Of a stretch of 64,000 nucleotides of DNA, positions 1 to 11,705 are shown one piece after another; the stretch's first letter is position 1; each line of letters begins with the position of its first letter. The translations under genes were made by a program, and so were the position numbers. A model generated the notes under the pieces. It made no database searches. It was given only the letters and a program-made list of their open reading frames with translations, and was not told the origin of the DNA. The DNA comes from Cepaea nemoralis. Lineage: Eukaryota > Mollusca > Gastropoda > Stylommatophora > Helicidae. Where the stretch lies: assembly GCA_014155875.1 (NCBI GenBank), contig JACEFZ010011112.1, positions 661,001 through 725,000 of the forward strand, read 5' to 3'.

Positions 1-589
1 TGGAACCCAGACCACATAGAGAGGCTGTTAGGTGTTCAGTGTAAAATTACATAAGAAATATCGTAAGCATAAGATCATTCGTATTTCAGAGAAAGTATTT
101 TGGACTGCTTATGAAAATGAAACCTGATAAATTCCTGGCAAGAGCATTCAACCCAAACAAAAAGATCTGGATAAAGACCCAAATGAAAACTAAGAAAATG
201 ATGGATAGACAATGTCAAGACTATTCTAAGCAATCAAATATACAGCACAACAAAGGCGGCACATCTTAACCTCAGAACACAAGATGAGGCTCCCTATATC
301 CCTATGCTTAACAAGTGTGGACTGAGAAAAAAGGCATCATCCACTTTTCAGTACACAATAGACAGTAGATTAAATGACAAGAAAATGTAGTAGAAATTGC
401 TGCTTTGTTATTCATAGGACAGATTATTTATAAGTTTTCAAGCATTAAGCCACACAGAAAGCTGTAGATTTGATGTTGTGGGAAGTGTAATATGTGACTT
501 GTAGATTGCAGAATAGAAGCTAATGACTTAAGTAAAAAGTTCTCAGAATATTAAATTTATTACCTAAAGTTAAAGTAACAAAAACACAC
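1..589. other. Intronic or upstream sequence, nothing recognised
   Basis: No coding exon, RNA gene or repeat family could be recognised here. The first SYAP1-like exon (4605) begins with a phase-1 splice acceptor, so this stretch most likely belongs to the intron before that exon. That is an inference from the exon phase. Confidence 0.4.
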
Positions 590-785
590 ACAAGCACACA
601 CTCTTGCCTACTGGCCCGGTGGTCCCCATCAAGGTGGACTAGTCCCATATGGCTACCAGGAAATGTTCTGAGAGTTAATGGTGGCAGGCATGATATACCC
701 AATAAGCCTGAAAGGTATTCGAACATATGACCATCGGTCCTGCAGGCAAGCATTCTAGCCTCTGCACCACCATGGCTCTGATTTT
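590..785 (-). repeat. tRNA-derived SINE, family A
   Basis: Read on the minus strand, the head carries an A-box match (TGGTGCAGAGG) and a B-box match (GTTCGAATACC) about 35-45 bases apart, as in a tRNA-derived polymerase III promoter. The same head recurs elsewhere in the window (5168, 9884, 49690), which supports a dispersed family. The body downstream of the head matches other copies only weakly, so this copy is old. Confidence 0.65.
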
Positions 786-1308
786 CAGTTGGATTTATGT
801 GTAAATTTTTCCTACAAAGTAGAGTGGATTGAATTTGTGACATAATGACAGGTGCATATTTTACTGTATTAGTATTTGTTAGTCAAACTTGTTTGTACTT
901 TAATTTATTCCCAGCTGTAATTATTTGATTTTTCAATGACAGTATTTTATAATTTCCCCCTAAAGTGTATGTGTTCATGTTTTATGTTTGGTCTGTAACC
1001 AATTCATTCTGTAATACATAATTATTTGATGTGCTTTATTTACATATTGCATGAGTATATCTCTTCACTGTTGTGTACAGTATTAGCATGTGCCCTCACA
1101 TCTGTAGTCTTCCTTCTTTACCCCCATACACACATATTGCTACCTTCATTGTTGACTACTTCTTTCAATTCAAAGACATGAGGGAATGGGGTTTTTGGAA
1201 TGAGCAGAAGACAACAACACAGGCTAGACAGCCGCCTGCTATATGTCTTGAAACAGATATAGATGTCTCAGATTTGAAATAGCATGAGAAATATATCTTT
1301 CTCTGTGT

Positions 1309-1358
1309 CTCTCACTCTCTCTCTCTCTCTCTCACTCTCTCTGTCTTTGTGTGTGTGT
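1309..1358. repeat. (TC)n/(TG)n microsatellite
   Basis: Simple-sequence tract of CT dinucleotides passing into GT dinucleotides. It lies next to the 3' side of a SINE copy, which is a common place for such tails. Confidence 0.85.
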
Positions 1359-1371
1359 GGTTTATGTTTTG

Positions 1372-1660
1372 TTTGCATTTGCTTGCTTTGATTGATCTCA
1401 GATGTAGTCCACACTTGTGCTACTACTGCTAGTAAGTGTACCAGACTGACTTTACGTGAGCCTTAGATTTCACTCTTGCCTGTGTCCCTCACCATCAGGC
1501 AAATCCACTCTGACCTCTAAAGTACATGTAATTTATGTCGCCAAGTCAAGGACGAGAAGTCAACATTTAAGACCAACTGACCAGCTTGTGGAATGAACCC
1601 ACAATGCCGCAGTCATAAGATAAAGTATTACACCTCTCAGCCATGCCGATCTTAATGTTA
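1372..1660 (-). repeat. tRNA-derived SINE, family B
   Basis: On the minus strand the head begins with an A-box match (TGGCTGAGAGG) followed by a long variable-arm-like region and a B-box-like GGGTTCATTCC. This layout resembles a class II (Leu/Ser-type) tRNA. The body and the distal end (around 1377-1440, with the GTAGTCCACAC motif) recur at 3150-3455, 9575-9780, 34470-34775 and 44285-44580, so this is a dispersed SINE family of roughly 290 bp. Confidence 0.8.
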
Positions 1661-1934
1661 TATATTGAAACATGTATAGATGAATCAGCAGGTCACAGGC
1701 TTGAAATAATGAGAAATGAATTCAGGGGAGTTGATCTGCTCTCATAGTGAAGAAAGGAAACGAGTAGAGATCAGAAGACACACTAGACAGTATAACAGTT
1801 TAAAGCTATAGTCACATCAGGATTCAAACCTCTCCCTTTCTGTCTTTATTTCCCATTGGAGCATAGCCTTCAATAAACTCACCCAAAGCTGCCTGTCTTT
1901 TTCTGTCTCATGCAGCTCTGTCAGTCGGTGTCCT

Positions 1935-1957
1935 CCCCCCCCCCCCCCCCCCCCCCC
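1935..1957. repeat. Poly-C tract
   Basis: An uninterrupted run of about 23 C. Similar runs occur near 4118 (as G), 12433, 43600, 51870 and 52353. Exact lengths in such tracts are unreliable in assemblies. Confidence 0.8.
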
Positions 1958-3149
1958 CAATATTTTTCTGTCTTTAATTCTCCTCTTTATGTGTTTTTAA
2001 GCCTTCTTCCATTCCATTTGTCCTATGGGTTCCTGTAACACACAGATGGAGGCTCAAACCTGCCATCTCCAAATGATGACAGATGTAAATGAAATGAGGT
2101 CAGCTGCTCATAAGCTGTGGAAATGTAAACAATTGGAAAACATAAAGTGTATGTCCACTTTATAGAAAAACAGAGGATATTGCAGCCATAAACTTTCATC
2201 AACAAACAAGAACAAGGAACAGACCATAACAACACACACAGAAATGGAAATATCAATAAAGTAACTACATGATGGCATAATGGTATACTGAATGATGATG
2301 GGACCTCACATCTCAAACCACCTGTAGCTTTAAATATTTACATTGCCTAGTGTGTCCTCAAATCTATATTTCTTTACTTTTCTTACCGTGAGTGCAGATC
2401 AATACTATACTGTTGAGTGTATTTCTCATGCTATAGCATTGGCCACAGTGATTGATAGTTCTGGGTCTTACTCTGACTGGAAGTTTGCCATCATCCATGC
2501 CAGTAGCCGGCAGAATCGAATGTGGTGACAATGTAAACGCTAAAGCTGCAAGGTTTTAAGTCAAGAAGTTCACTTCACTTGGTTTGACTCCATCTAGCTC
2601 AGTCTCTCTCTGCCTGAATGACCAGCTGCTTTTTGCAAGCATCGCATGAAGCATAAACTCCATAACTCTAGTGATGACACCCACTGGTCTCCTATAAAAA
2701 CTGGTCTCCCCTTGTGGTCTGAATGACCTCTGAACATGAACCCATGATGTTAAGAGTGTGAGGCTGCTGGAGCACTTCACGACAGAGATGTATACGTATT
2801 TATAATTAATTTGCTATGCTAAAGATCAGTGTTTCTACACTTTGATGTCTGCAGAGATAGACTGAACACATATGGGCCTCCTCCGGGGTAGTGTCATTGA
2901 TTCTAGATAGTCAATCATGAAACCTACGTACACCTGTGTATTGATTTCTGTCAACAACCTATCCCCTACCCACAACCTTGCCGACTATACTTTCAATTAC
3001 TAATCTTTACAACATTCAGTATCTGTGTTGTTCAACTTTACGACATTCAGTATCTGTGTTATTCTGCTGTATACATGTGCATGTCTCTTGTTCATGTGCA
3101 TGTGTGTGGGTTTTAAAATCATTTAATATGATGACATTGGATACTGACT
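1958..3149. other. Intronic sequence, no gene recognised
   Basis: The open frames here (for example minus-strand frames near 2023-2316 and 2556-2780) are short, match no family I know and lack splice context. A segment at 2040-2100 resembles one near 35690-35730 (cc/tccaaatgatgac), possibly an old dispersed repeat. Nothing else is supportable. Confidence 0.4.
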
Positions 3150-3455
3150 TTTTCTTTTGGCGGTCGCTTGCTTTGAACTCAAGCGTAGTCCATACACGTG
3201 CTACTACTTCTAGTGTACTGGACTGATTTTTACATGTGGATTAGCTTTCTCTATTACCAGTGTCTCTTGTCATCAGGTGAACCCACTCCAATTTCTCAGG
3301 TACTTGTAATTTACGCCTTCAAGTCAAGGAAGGGAAGTCAACATTTTAGTCCAGCTGACTGGTGTAAGGGTTGAACCCGCTATCTCGACATCAGCACACT
3401 TGAAGTTTCTGAGCAAGAGCTCTTATCCATTCAGCCATGCTGACCTCCTGACAGT
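3150..3455 (-). repeat. tRNA-derived SINE, family B
   Basis: This is the best-preserved family B copy. Its minus-strand A-box is TGGCTGAATGG and its B-box GGGTTCAACCC, both full matches to polymerase III consensus. The body is collinear with the copy at 1372-1660, including the segment about open-reading 'catcaggtgaacccactcc' on the plus strand. Confidence 0.85.
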
Positions 3456-3864
3456 AGTTTATATCGGCAATTTCATACTTTATTTCAGTCACATGTCTTG
3501 TGTGGTTAATTTCATTGTGATCATGATTTTGCAGCAGTACATTTAAAAAAAAAGTTTTCATATATTTTTTCATCCAGAATTGTTTTGAAACAACTATAAC
3601 TATAACAATTAGATTTAGCAATTCATAGAGGAAAGACAAAGATAATGAGAATAAATCAAGCAAATGATAACCCGATCTTCCTTGGTGAAACTTCACTTCA
3701 AGAGTCAGAATAATATTTAGGTAGCAGTGTAGACAGAGATGATGGAACAAATAAAGCACCAAATTTAGAAAAAACTCAGTTAAATCAGTAGATAAGAATA
3801 AGTGTGGATAAGAAACATGGAGAAAACCTAAAATAATTACAAATAAACAACAAACATTCACTAA

Positions 3865-4225
3865 TTTCTGTCTGTGCAAAAGAGAAGGAATAAAATGGTG
3901 TGACAGAATCACCAATGTGGAACTCGTGGAGAGAACCAGACGAATTGTTCATTGAACTATATGGTGAAGAAAAGGCACTTGATAGGACATACATGTAGAA
4001 AACCTGAGAATAGTTTAACTAGAAAAGCCTTCGTCTTTGTTGACAAGGCAGAACAAATAGAGGAAGACCTGAAGTCACATGAAGAAGACAAGTAGAAACA
4101 GAAATTAATAATATGAGGGGGGGGGGGGGGGGGAGGAGATGGATGGCGTTGCATGAGATAGCTAAAGATAGGAGGGTTTGGTGTGAGTGGATTCAGGGAC
4201 TATGACTCAATGGAGGGTGAAAGAA
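3865..4225 (+). pseudogene. LINE 3' end fragment (C-terminal RT region)
   Basis: Reading the three plus frames together gives fragments of a familiar LINE C-terminus: WCDRITNVELVERTRRIV, then a GH-x-RKPENSLTRKAF block, then a charged tail. Stops and frameshifts interrupt it, and a run of about 18 G sits at 4117-4132. The same ending, with a run of GAAGAAG at the 3' tail, recurs at 24541-24620 and 63640-63935. It is a decayed, 5'-truncated insertion inside the intron. Confidence 0.7.
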
Positions 4226-4604
4226 GAAGAAGTATTGCATTCTAATTTCACTTGTTTTCCGTTGTATTGTTTGTGCAATTGCATTTTAGATTTTAAACTA
4301 AAGCATTAGCTTTACTTGAGTTCTTTTTAATGTCTTTTTCATTTGTTGCAGTGTCCCATGATTATGATGATGATAATTGTATAGTTACTGGAATATTCAC
4401 TTATGCTGAACTTTGTTGTGGAATAGTTGATGCACAGTTTGGCTTTTTAATTTTAACATCTCAAATGTAATTTTACCTCCTTTGTTTGTTCAAACCCAAG
4501 CCACCTGTTCTGTTGTTTTCCTAATATTTGAGTAGTCAGTCATGTGACTGAATCAGACAGCTGTTCCATTGATATTTTCTGAATATTTTCTTTTTGGTTG
4601 ACAG

Positions 4605-4784
4605 AATCCAGCCCTGTCGTAAAGGCAGCAGCCAAAGAACAATCTGAGGAGGAGGTTCTTGTTGGAAGTCCACCAACTCAGGATGAGTTTGTTAGCGATG
4701 CCTTCGGGGACTCAAATATCAGTGAGGAGGACATTAGAAAGGAGATGGAGCAGCAGTTGCGAGTGGCTGGCGGGGACAAGGAAG
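4605..4784 (+). CDS. SYAP1: SYAP1-like protein, internal coding exon
   Basis: Sixty codons open in one frame, with charged acidic content and no low complexity. The recognisable blocks are DEFVSDAF and EEDIRKEMEQQL, which match the stretch following the BSD domain in synapse-associated protein 1 (SYAP1/BSTA). In mammals that protein promotes AKT phosphorylation; function here is inferred by homology. The exon is preceded by a pyrimidine-rich tract ending TTGACAG. Its 3' end is AAG|GCAAGT, a near-ideal GC-type donor. A GT donor four bases downstream would give phase 2 and would not fit the later exons, which all accept phase 1. The exon is therefore phase 1-1. The upstream BSD-domain exons are not in the window. 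Confidence 0.85.
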
Positions 4785-5019
4785 GCAAGTATTATTACAG
4801 TTGTCTCATTGTCACATTTGTTTTTTGTGAGTGCATAAGAGAAGTCGTAGCATATCCTGACAACATGGTCTGCAGTTCCATTCTGAGTTTTGGCATATTT
4901 TTTCCCCCTACAATACAGTCGGTGTCCGTGGCTTTGGGGTTAGTGAAACCCAGTTTTATAATTCCCCGACATACCAAATCGAGGGTTAGAAATTAGCCTC
5001 ATGTCATTTGGAAGCTGAT

Positions 5020-5165
5020 GGCTTTGTGTTGATTAAGTGGTAAGGCACTGGCCATTAAGAAATCAACAGCAGACTGCTGAACATAAAATTATCCAGTAAA
5101 TCATGAACAGCTAATAAATGCTGGGATTGAATGCAACATCCTGTAAAGGTCATGCAGCTAACTTT
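5020..5165 (+). repeat. SINE, family C (3' part)
   Basis: The segment with AACAGCAGACTGCTGAAC and the closing GCAACATCCTGTAAAGGTCATGC matches the 3' half of copies at 11452-11705 and 40155-40400, which carry the conserved GCAAACTACTGA...CTTGCCAAGA block. The tRNA-like head is only partly present here. Confidence 0.6.
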
Positions 5166-5167
5166 TT

Positions 5168-5365
5168 AGCCATTATAGCCCTGGGAGTCCCAGTAGCACA
5201 GTGACAAGCACGCTTGCCTGGTGGTCATGTGTTCAAATCCTCAATAGGCAGATTGTAAAGTGTAAAGGCATCTGGTATGATAGTGACCACATCACTCGTC
5301 GAGTGCTGATTGGTCTCTAAAAATATAATTCTAGCTCCATAAATCCAGTACACCTCAATGTATGT
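5168..5365 (+). repeat. tRNA-derived SINE, family A
   Basis: The head has TAGCACAGTGA (one base off the A-box consensus) and a B-box GTTCAAATCC. The body continues with the family A block about a phase around GGTATGATAGTGACCACATCAC and GTGCTGATTGGTCTC, which recurs at 9884-10365 and 34935-35100. Confidence 0.75.
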
Positions 5366-5555
5366 AAAATTGTCTTGTAAAATACACACAAAACAAGCCC
5401 CATAGCGGGAAGTGGGTATTTTGCCCCATGTTTTTATCTCCACACTGTGTGTTCCTCTTGTGAGGGGAATGCGTCACACCAAGCTGTGCACATCAAAGGT
5501 CAGTGTGACCGACTTTGGCATGCATTTGTGTCAGGTGTGCTGCCTGTAACCAGAT

Positions 5556-5680
5556 GTAATCCAAGTTAATGGGCTCTACCTAGCACTGGGTAGATCTTCT
5601 TTCGTAACAATCTGGCCTGGGCAATGAGATCAGGTCAGCAGGCCAGCGTCTAGCCACTATGCCACTGTGGCTCTACACTC
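5556..5680 (-). repeat. tRNA-derived SINE head, family A
   Basis: On the minus strand, GAGCCACAGTGGCATAGTGG contains an A-box match (TGGCATAGTGG), and the following segment reads like the family A head (GGCTAGACGCTGGCCTGCTG). The B-box is degenerate. It lies head to tail with the plus-strand copy at 5168. Confidence 0.6.
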
Positions 5681-5949
5681 TTTGGGCCACTAGAGATTTG
5701 TGTGGGGAAAATCAATTTCACATTGAACATATTGAGCCTCTTGTGAAATATCGACTAACAGAAGATTCTCAAGAAGCTTTCAATGCATGTAAAATGGCTT
5801 TACTACTTAGTTTGTGAGCACTTGCATTTGTATTTATATATTTTTTTAAATTGTTACTCAGTCCTTACATTTATAGGTGCTCACATTTGCTTGTTGTTGT
5901 TCCTAAAATTGCATCCTAAGTGTTATTGTTTATCCATGTCCTTCGCTTT

Positions 5950-6310
5950 GTGTGTGTGTGTTTTTTTTTTGCTTTTATATATGTGTGTGTGTGCATGTGC
6001 TTGCATGAGTGCATATGTGTGTGAATGGATGAGTGCATCTGTGTGCATACATGAGTGCATATGTGTGTACATGCATGAGTGCATATGTGTGTACATGCAT
6101 GAGTGCATGCATGAGTGCATGTATGTGCACATGCATGAGTTAATGTGTGTTCATGCATGAGTGCATCTGTGTGCATACATGAGTGCATCTGTGTGTACAT
6201 GCATGAGTGCATCTGTGTGTACATGCATGAGTGCACGTGTGTGTGCATGCATGAGTGCATGTGTGTATGTGTGTGTGCATGCATGATTGCATTCATGTAT
6301 ACATGCTTGC
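5950..6310. repeat. Degenerate ATGCATGAGTGCATRTGTGTG tandem array
   Basis: A run of TG repeats passes into an array of a roughly 20-30 bp unit built around CATGCATGAGTGCAT and TGTGTGTACATG. It leaves long open frames on both strands rich in M, H, C and V, which are artefacts of the repeat. Unit length drifts, so this looks like a compound microsatellite evolving into a minisatellite. Confidence 0.8.
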
Positions 6311-6529
6311 ATGCATGAACCCCACATATAATGCCTGTTCCTTCTATATGGGTGTGTGCATACTTGTGTGTGCGTGTATGGATGGGTGCATATGTGGGTA
6401 GAGAAGGCGGGGGAGCAGAGATATTGAATTTGGAATTTTGCTGACTAATTTATTGTAGCCAGACTAGTCATATAGATTTTAGTGTTATGTTTTGAACCCA
6501 GTCTTTCAGCTCTGTTCATATCCCCTGAA

Positions 6530-8990
6530 ACACATATTTTTGTTGTCTTTCAGTTATTCACACGGAGACACATATTTCTGTTGTCTTTACTTTGAACTAT
6601 TCACAAACACATATTTATACTGTCTTTACTTAACTATCTACATAATGACACATATTTCTGCTGTCTTTACATTCAACTCTAGCATAGAGACACATATTTC
6701 TGTTGTCTTTACATTCAACTCTCACATAGAGAGACATATTTATGTTGTCTTTACATTCAACTCTCACATAGAGACACATATTTCTGTTGTCTTTACATTC
6801 AACTCTCACATAGAGACACATATTTCTGTTGTCTTTACATTCAACTCTCACATAGAGACACATATTTATGTTGTCTTTACATTCAACTCTCACATAGAGA
6901 CACATATTTCTGTTGTCTTTACATTCAACTCTCACATAGAGACACATATTTCTGTTGTCTTTACATTCAACTCTCACATAGAGACACATATTTCTGCTGT
7001 CTTTACATTCAACTCTCACATAGAGACACATATTTCTGTTGTCTTTACATTCAACTCTCACATAGAGACACATATTTATGTTGTCTTTACATTCAACTCT
7101 CACATAGAGACACATATTTATGTTGTCTTTACATTCAACTCTTACATAGAGACACATATTTCTGTTGTCTTTACATTCAACTCTCACATAGAGACACATA
7201 TTTCTGTTGTCTTTACATTCAACTCTTACATAGAGACACATATTTCTGTTGTCTTTACATTCAACTCTCACATAGAGACACATATTTCTGTTGTCTTTAC
7301 ATGCAACTCTCACATAGAGACACATATTTCTGTTGTCTTTACATTCAACTCTCACATAGAGACACATATTTCTGTTGTCTTTACATTCAACTCTCACATA
7401 GAGACACATATTTCTGTTGTCTTTACATTCAACTCTTACATAGAGACACATATTTATGTTGTCTTTACATTCAACTCTTACATAGAGACACATATTTCTG
7501 TTGTCTTTACATTCAACTCTCACATAGAGACACATATTTCTGTTGTCTTTACATCCAACTCTCACATAGAGACACATATTTCTGTTGTCTTTACATTCAA
7601 CTCTCACATATAGACACATATTTATGCTGTCTTTACATTCAACTCTCACATAGAGACACATATTTCTGTTGTCTTTACATTCAACTCTCACATAGAGACA
7701 CATATTTCTGTTGTCTTTACATTCAACTCTCACATAGAGACACATATTTCTGTTGTCTTTACATCCAACTCTCACATAGAGACACATATTTATGTTGTCT
7801 TTACATTCAACTCTCACATAGAGACACATATTTATGCTGTCTTTACATTCAACTCTCACATAGAGACACATATTTATGTTGTCTTTACATTCAACTCTCA
7901 CATAGAGACACATATTTCTGTTGTCTTTACATTCAACTCTCACATAGAGACACATATTTCTGTTGTCTTTACATTCAACTCTCACATATAGACACATATT
8001 TATGCTGTCTTTACATTCAACTCTCACATAGAGACACATATTTATGTTGTCTTTACATTCAACTCTCACATATAGACACATATTTCTGTTGTCTTTACAT
8101 TCAACTCTCACATAGAGACACATATTTCTGCTGTCTTTACTTTGAACTATTCACAAACACATATTTCTGCTGTCTTTACATTCAACTCTCACATAGAGAC
8201 ACATATTTCTGCTGTCTTTACTTTGAACTATTCACAAACACATATTTCTGTTGTCTTTACATTCAACTCTCACATAGAGACACATATTTCTGCTGTCTTT
8301 ACTTTGAACTATTCACAAACACATATTTCTGCTGTCTTTACATTCAACTCTCACATAGAGACACATATTTATGTTGTCTTTACATTCAACTCTCACATAG
8401 AGACACATATTTCTGTTGTCTTTACATTCAACTCTCACATAGAGACACATATTTCTGCTGTCTTTACATTCAACTCTCACATAGAGACACATATTTATGT
8501 TGTCTTTACATTCAACTCTCACATAGAGACACATATTTATGTTGTCTTTACATTCAACTCTTACATAGAGACACATATTTCTGTTGTCTTTACATTCAAC
8601 TCTCACATAGAGACACATATTTCTGTTGTCTTTACCTTCAGCTATCCCCACAGACACACATATTTCTGATGTCATTACTTTCAACTATCTTTATAGAGAC
8701 ATATATCTGGTGTCTTTACTTTCAATTATTCATACAGAGACAAACTTCTGTTCTTACTTTCACTACCCATACAGAGACACACATGTCTGCTGTCTTTATT
8801 TTCAGCTATCTGCATTGAAACATATAATACTGCTGTCTATACTCTTAAGTATCCAAACAGACATATATTTCTGCTGCCTTTACTTTCAATTATCCACATA
8901 GAAACACATTTCTGCTGTCTTTATTTCTGCTATCCCTATCCACATAGAGATACATATCTGTACTGTCTTAACTTCCAACTATCCACACAA
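6530..8990. repeat. 42 bp minisatellite (about 50-58 copies)
   Basis: The unit reads ACACATATTTCTGTTGTC, TTTACATTCAACTCTC, ACATAGAG, in total 42 bp. From about 6690 to 8640 copies differ only at a few fixed sites (C/A in TTTCTG/TTTATG, T/C in GTTGTC/GCTGTC, C/T in CTCACA/CTTACA). From 8640 to 8990 copies become progressively more diverged. Because 42 is divisible by 3 and the unit lacks stops in several frames, it gives long open frames on both strands (373, 497 and 505 codons). These have no start context, no splice evidence and no protein character, so they are not genes. The array sits in the SYAP1-like intron between 4784 and 12580. Confidence 0.95.
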
Positions 8991-8994
8991 AAAG

Positions 8995-9111
8995 TAAAGT
9001 AGATCCTGTTTCACATTGTGAGGAGTCTTGGGTATAAGGTGCCTGCCCCATATTTGTATAGACCAAATAGCACTGATTGGTGATGTGTTCAGTATCACAC
9101 CAGCTACATTT
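8995..9111 (-). repeat. SINE family A, distal part
   Basis: On the minus strand this reads GGTGTGATACTGAACACATC and TTTGGTCTATACAAATATG, the family A body. It ends at the target-site duplication of the LINE insertion that follows; the copy is therefore split by that LINE. Confidence 0.65.
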
Positions 9112-9553
9112 CTTCTTCTTCTTCAGCGTTCCGAGCCATTGAGGTTCTTTGCTGCAGATACAAGCTGTCTCCATTCGTCTCTCTGGTTGACCTTCTCTTG
9201 CCAGTCGTTGATTCCAAGTGCGTGTAGGTCTGTATATATATATTATCTCTCCACCATCTTCTTGGTCTACCTCGGGGTCTACGGTCATTTATTTCCTGAG
9301 TGTAAGCCAGTTTTGTTTCCCTATTATCTTCCATTCTTTCTATATGCCCCAGCCATTGTAGTCTATTAGCCTTCATGATACCAGTGATTAGCGGGGACTT
9401 AAACAGATCATAAATGTCTTTGTTACTTCTTCTTTTCCACTCTCCACTTTGTGTATCCCTAATGGGTCCAAAGATGCGTCTTAAAATTTTGTTCTCAAAG
9501 GTTTGTAACAAGGCTTCGTCTCCTTTAGTTGTACTCCAGGTTTCAGAGCCATA
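9112..9553 (-). mobile_element. 5'-truncated LINE fragment with 11 bp TSD
   Basis: The minus-strand frame ending near 9104 encodes a LINE C-terminus after the reverse transcriptase: FENKILRRIFGPIRDTQSGE, then RLQWLGHIERMEDNRETKLA, then RRPRGRPRRWWRDNI. The element is bounded by CAGCTACATTT at 9101-9111 and again at 9554-9564, an exact 11 bp duplication. The 3' tail is the (GAA)n seen as CTTCTTCTTCTT at 9112-9125. The reading frame is intact over this short piece, so the insertion is fairly recent. Confidence 0.85.
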
Positions 9554-9574
9554 CAGCTACATTTATTTTCTAAA

Positions 9575-9780
9575 ATATTTTCTGGTACTCATTATGAGTT
9601 TAGCATCCTTGACTTGGGGACGCAAATTACAAGTACCTCTAAAGTCGGAGTGGATTCGTCTGATGGCGAGGGACACTGGTAATAGGGAAAGCTAATCCAC
9701 ACGCAAAATTCAGTCTAGTGCTACTAGAAGTGGTGTGTATGGACTACGCTTGAGTTCAAAGCGAGCGAGCGCCAAAAAAA
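9575..9780 (+). repeat. SINE family B, 5'-truncated
   Basis: The plus strand reads CCTTGACTTGGGGACGCAAA, GTCGGAGTGGATTCGTCTGA and, at the end, GTGTATGGACTACGCTTGAG followed by AGCGAGCGAGCG. These match the distal body of family B copies in the opposite orientation at 1372 and 3150. The tRNA-like head is missing. Confidence 0.8.
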
Positions 9781-9883
9781 TGAGTTGAGCTGGCATGTTA
9801 GCGTAGTTGATAGGAAGCTGCTCTAATAATGTAATGCGGTGGTCATATGACAGTTCAGCTATCTACATAGACACACGAGGGCT

Positions 9884-10135
9884 GTGGTAGCGTAGTGGCT
9901 AGAGACTTGCCTGCTGGTGAGGTTGTCATAGATTTGACCCACTTCAGGGCAGATTTGAATATTTAAAAACTGACCTAGTTATTTACCTAGGATGACCCGG
10001 GCGGGAATGCCTTGGGAAGTAAAGACAGCTGGTGTGATACTGTCCACATCACCAGCTGAGTTCTGATTGGTCTATACAAATACGCATCTAACACCGTATG
10101 ACCAATAAGCTGGGTAGTATTGTGGCCAGACATTC
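9884..10135 (+). repeat. tRNA-derived SINE, family A
   Basis: The head GTGGTAGCGTAGTGGCTAGA contains a perfect A-box (TAGCGTAGTGG) and a degenerate B-box at GATTTGACCC. The body has GCCTTGGGAAGTAAAGACAG and ATTGGTCTATACAAATACG, shared with the copy that the Gypsy element interrupts at 13898. Confidence 0.85.
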
Positions 10136-10370
10136 ACCAGTCATGGTCAGGGGTTCAATCGACGTTGGTTTGAATGTGAATTTGTTAAATGGGTCTGGGC
10201 TGCGAGATTGACCCAGCCTGAATTAGGTACTAGAAAATGTCCTGGGAAGTAAAGGCAGCCGGCACGGTACTGGCCGCATCAATCATGGATGCCGACGGGT
10301 CTGGTCTATACAAATATGTGCCTAGCAACATATGGGCAGTGAGCCTTAATGACGTAAAAAGTGCCAAGGG
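10136..10370 (+). repeat. tRNA-derived SINE, family A (tandem second copy)
   Basis: Directly follows another family A copy. It has a B-box GGTTCAATCG, then GTCCTGGGAAGTAAAGGCAG and GTCTGGTCTATACAAATATG. Its A-box is degenerate. Two copies in the same orientation back to back suggest insertion into the tail of the first. Confidence 0.8.
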
Positions 10371-10416
10371 GCCTGTACTGTTTCGTTACTTAGCATATGG
10401 CCAGCGTGCCTAGGGC

Positions 10417-11450
<1,034 letters not shown>

Positions 11451-11451
11451 C

Positions 11452-11705
11452 TACTCATAACTATGCCGGTTCCATGGAGACGGGGTTACGGACATGATTC
11501 GTGATCCCACATACCCGCGTTTGAAACACAGCTGCTGTTTGATTTGGCAGCAGACTGCATTGCATTGGTTTTTTGCAAAATGATATAAGTGCCGGTCGTT
11601 CAGAAAGCAATGGCAAACTACTGAACGTAAACTTGCCAAGAGATCACAACAGCAAAAAATGCTAGTGTTGACTGCAATGTCCTTTAAGGATATGCAACTA
11701 ACTTT
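11452..11705 (+). repeat. SINE, family C
   Basis: The conserved core AATGGCAAACTACTGAACGT, then AAACTTGCCAAGAGATCA, and the closing CAATGTCCTTTAAGGATATG are shared with copies at 40155-40400 (plus), 28955-29115 (minus) and 51305-51510 (minus). The head shows CCGGTTCCATGGAGACGGGG. It is inserted within decayed copies of the ~42 bp repeat. Confidence 0.8.

Noticed and set aside
4598..4996. A single 132-codon gene across the first SYAP1-like exon
   Set aside because: The open frame starts at TTG within the splice acceptor and continues past the GC donor into intron sequence; only 4605-4784 resembles protein.
6492..8818. Three very long open frames (373, 497, 505 codons) as genes
   Set aside because: They are translations of a 42 bp tandem unit; every frame shows the same period and there is no start or splice context.
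6530..8990. CRISPR-like array
   Set aside because: There is no distinct repeat and variable spacer; the whole 42 bp unit is repeated, and the DNA is eukaryotic.
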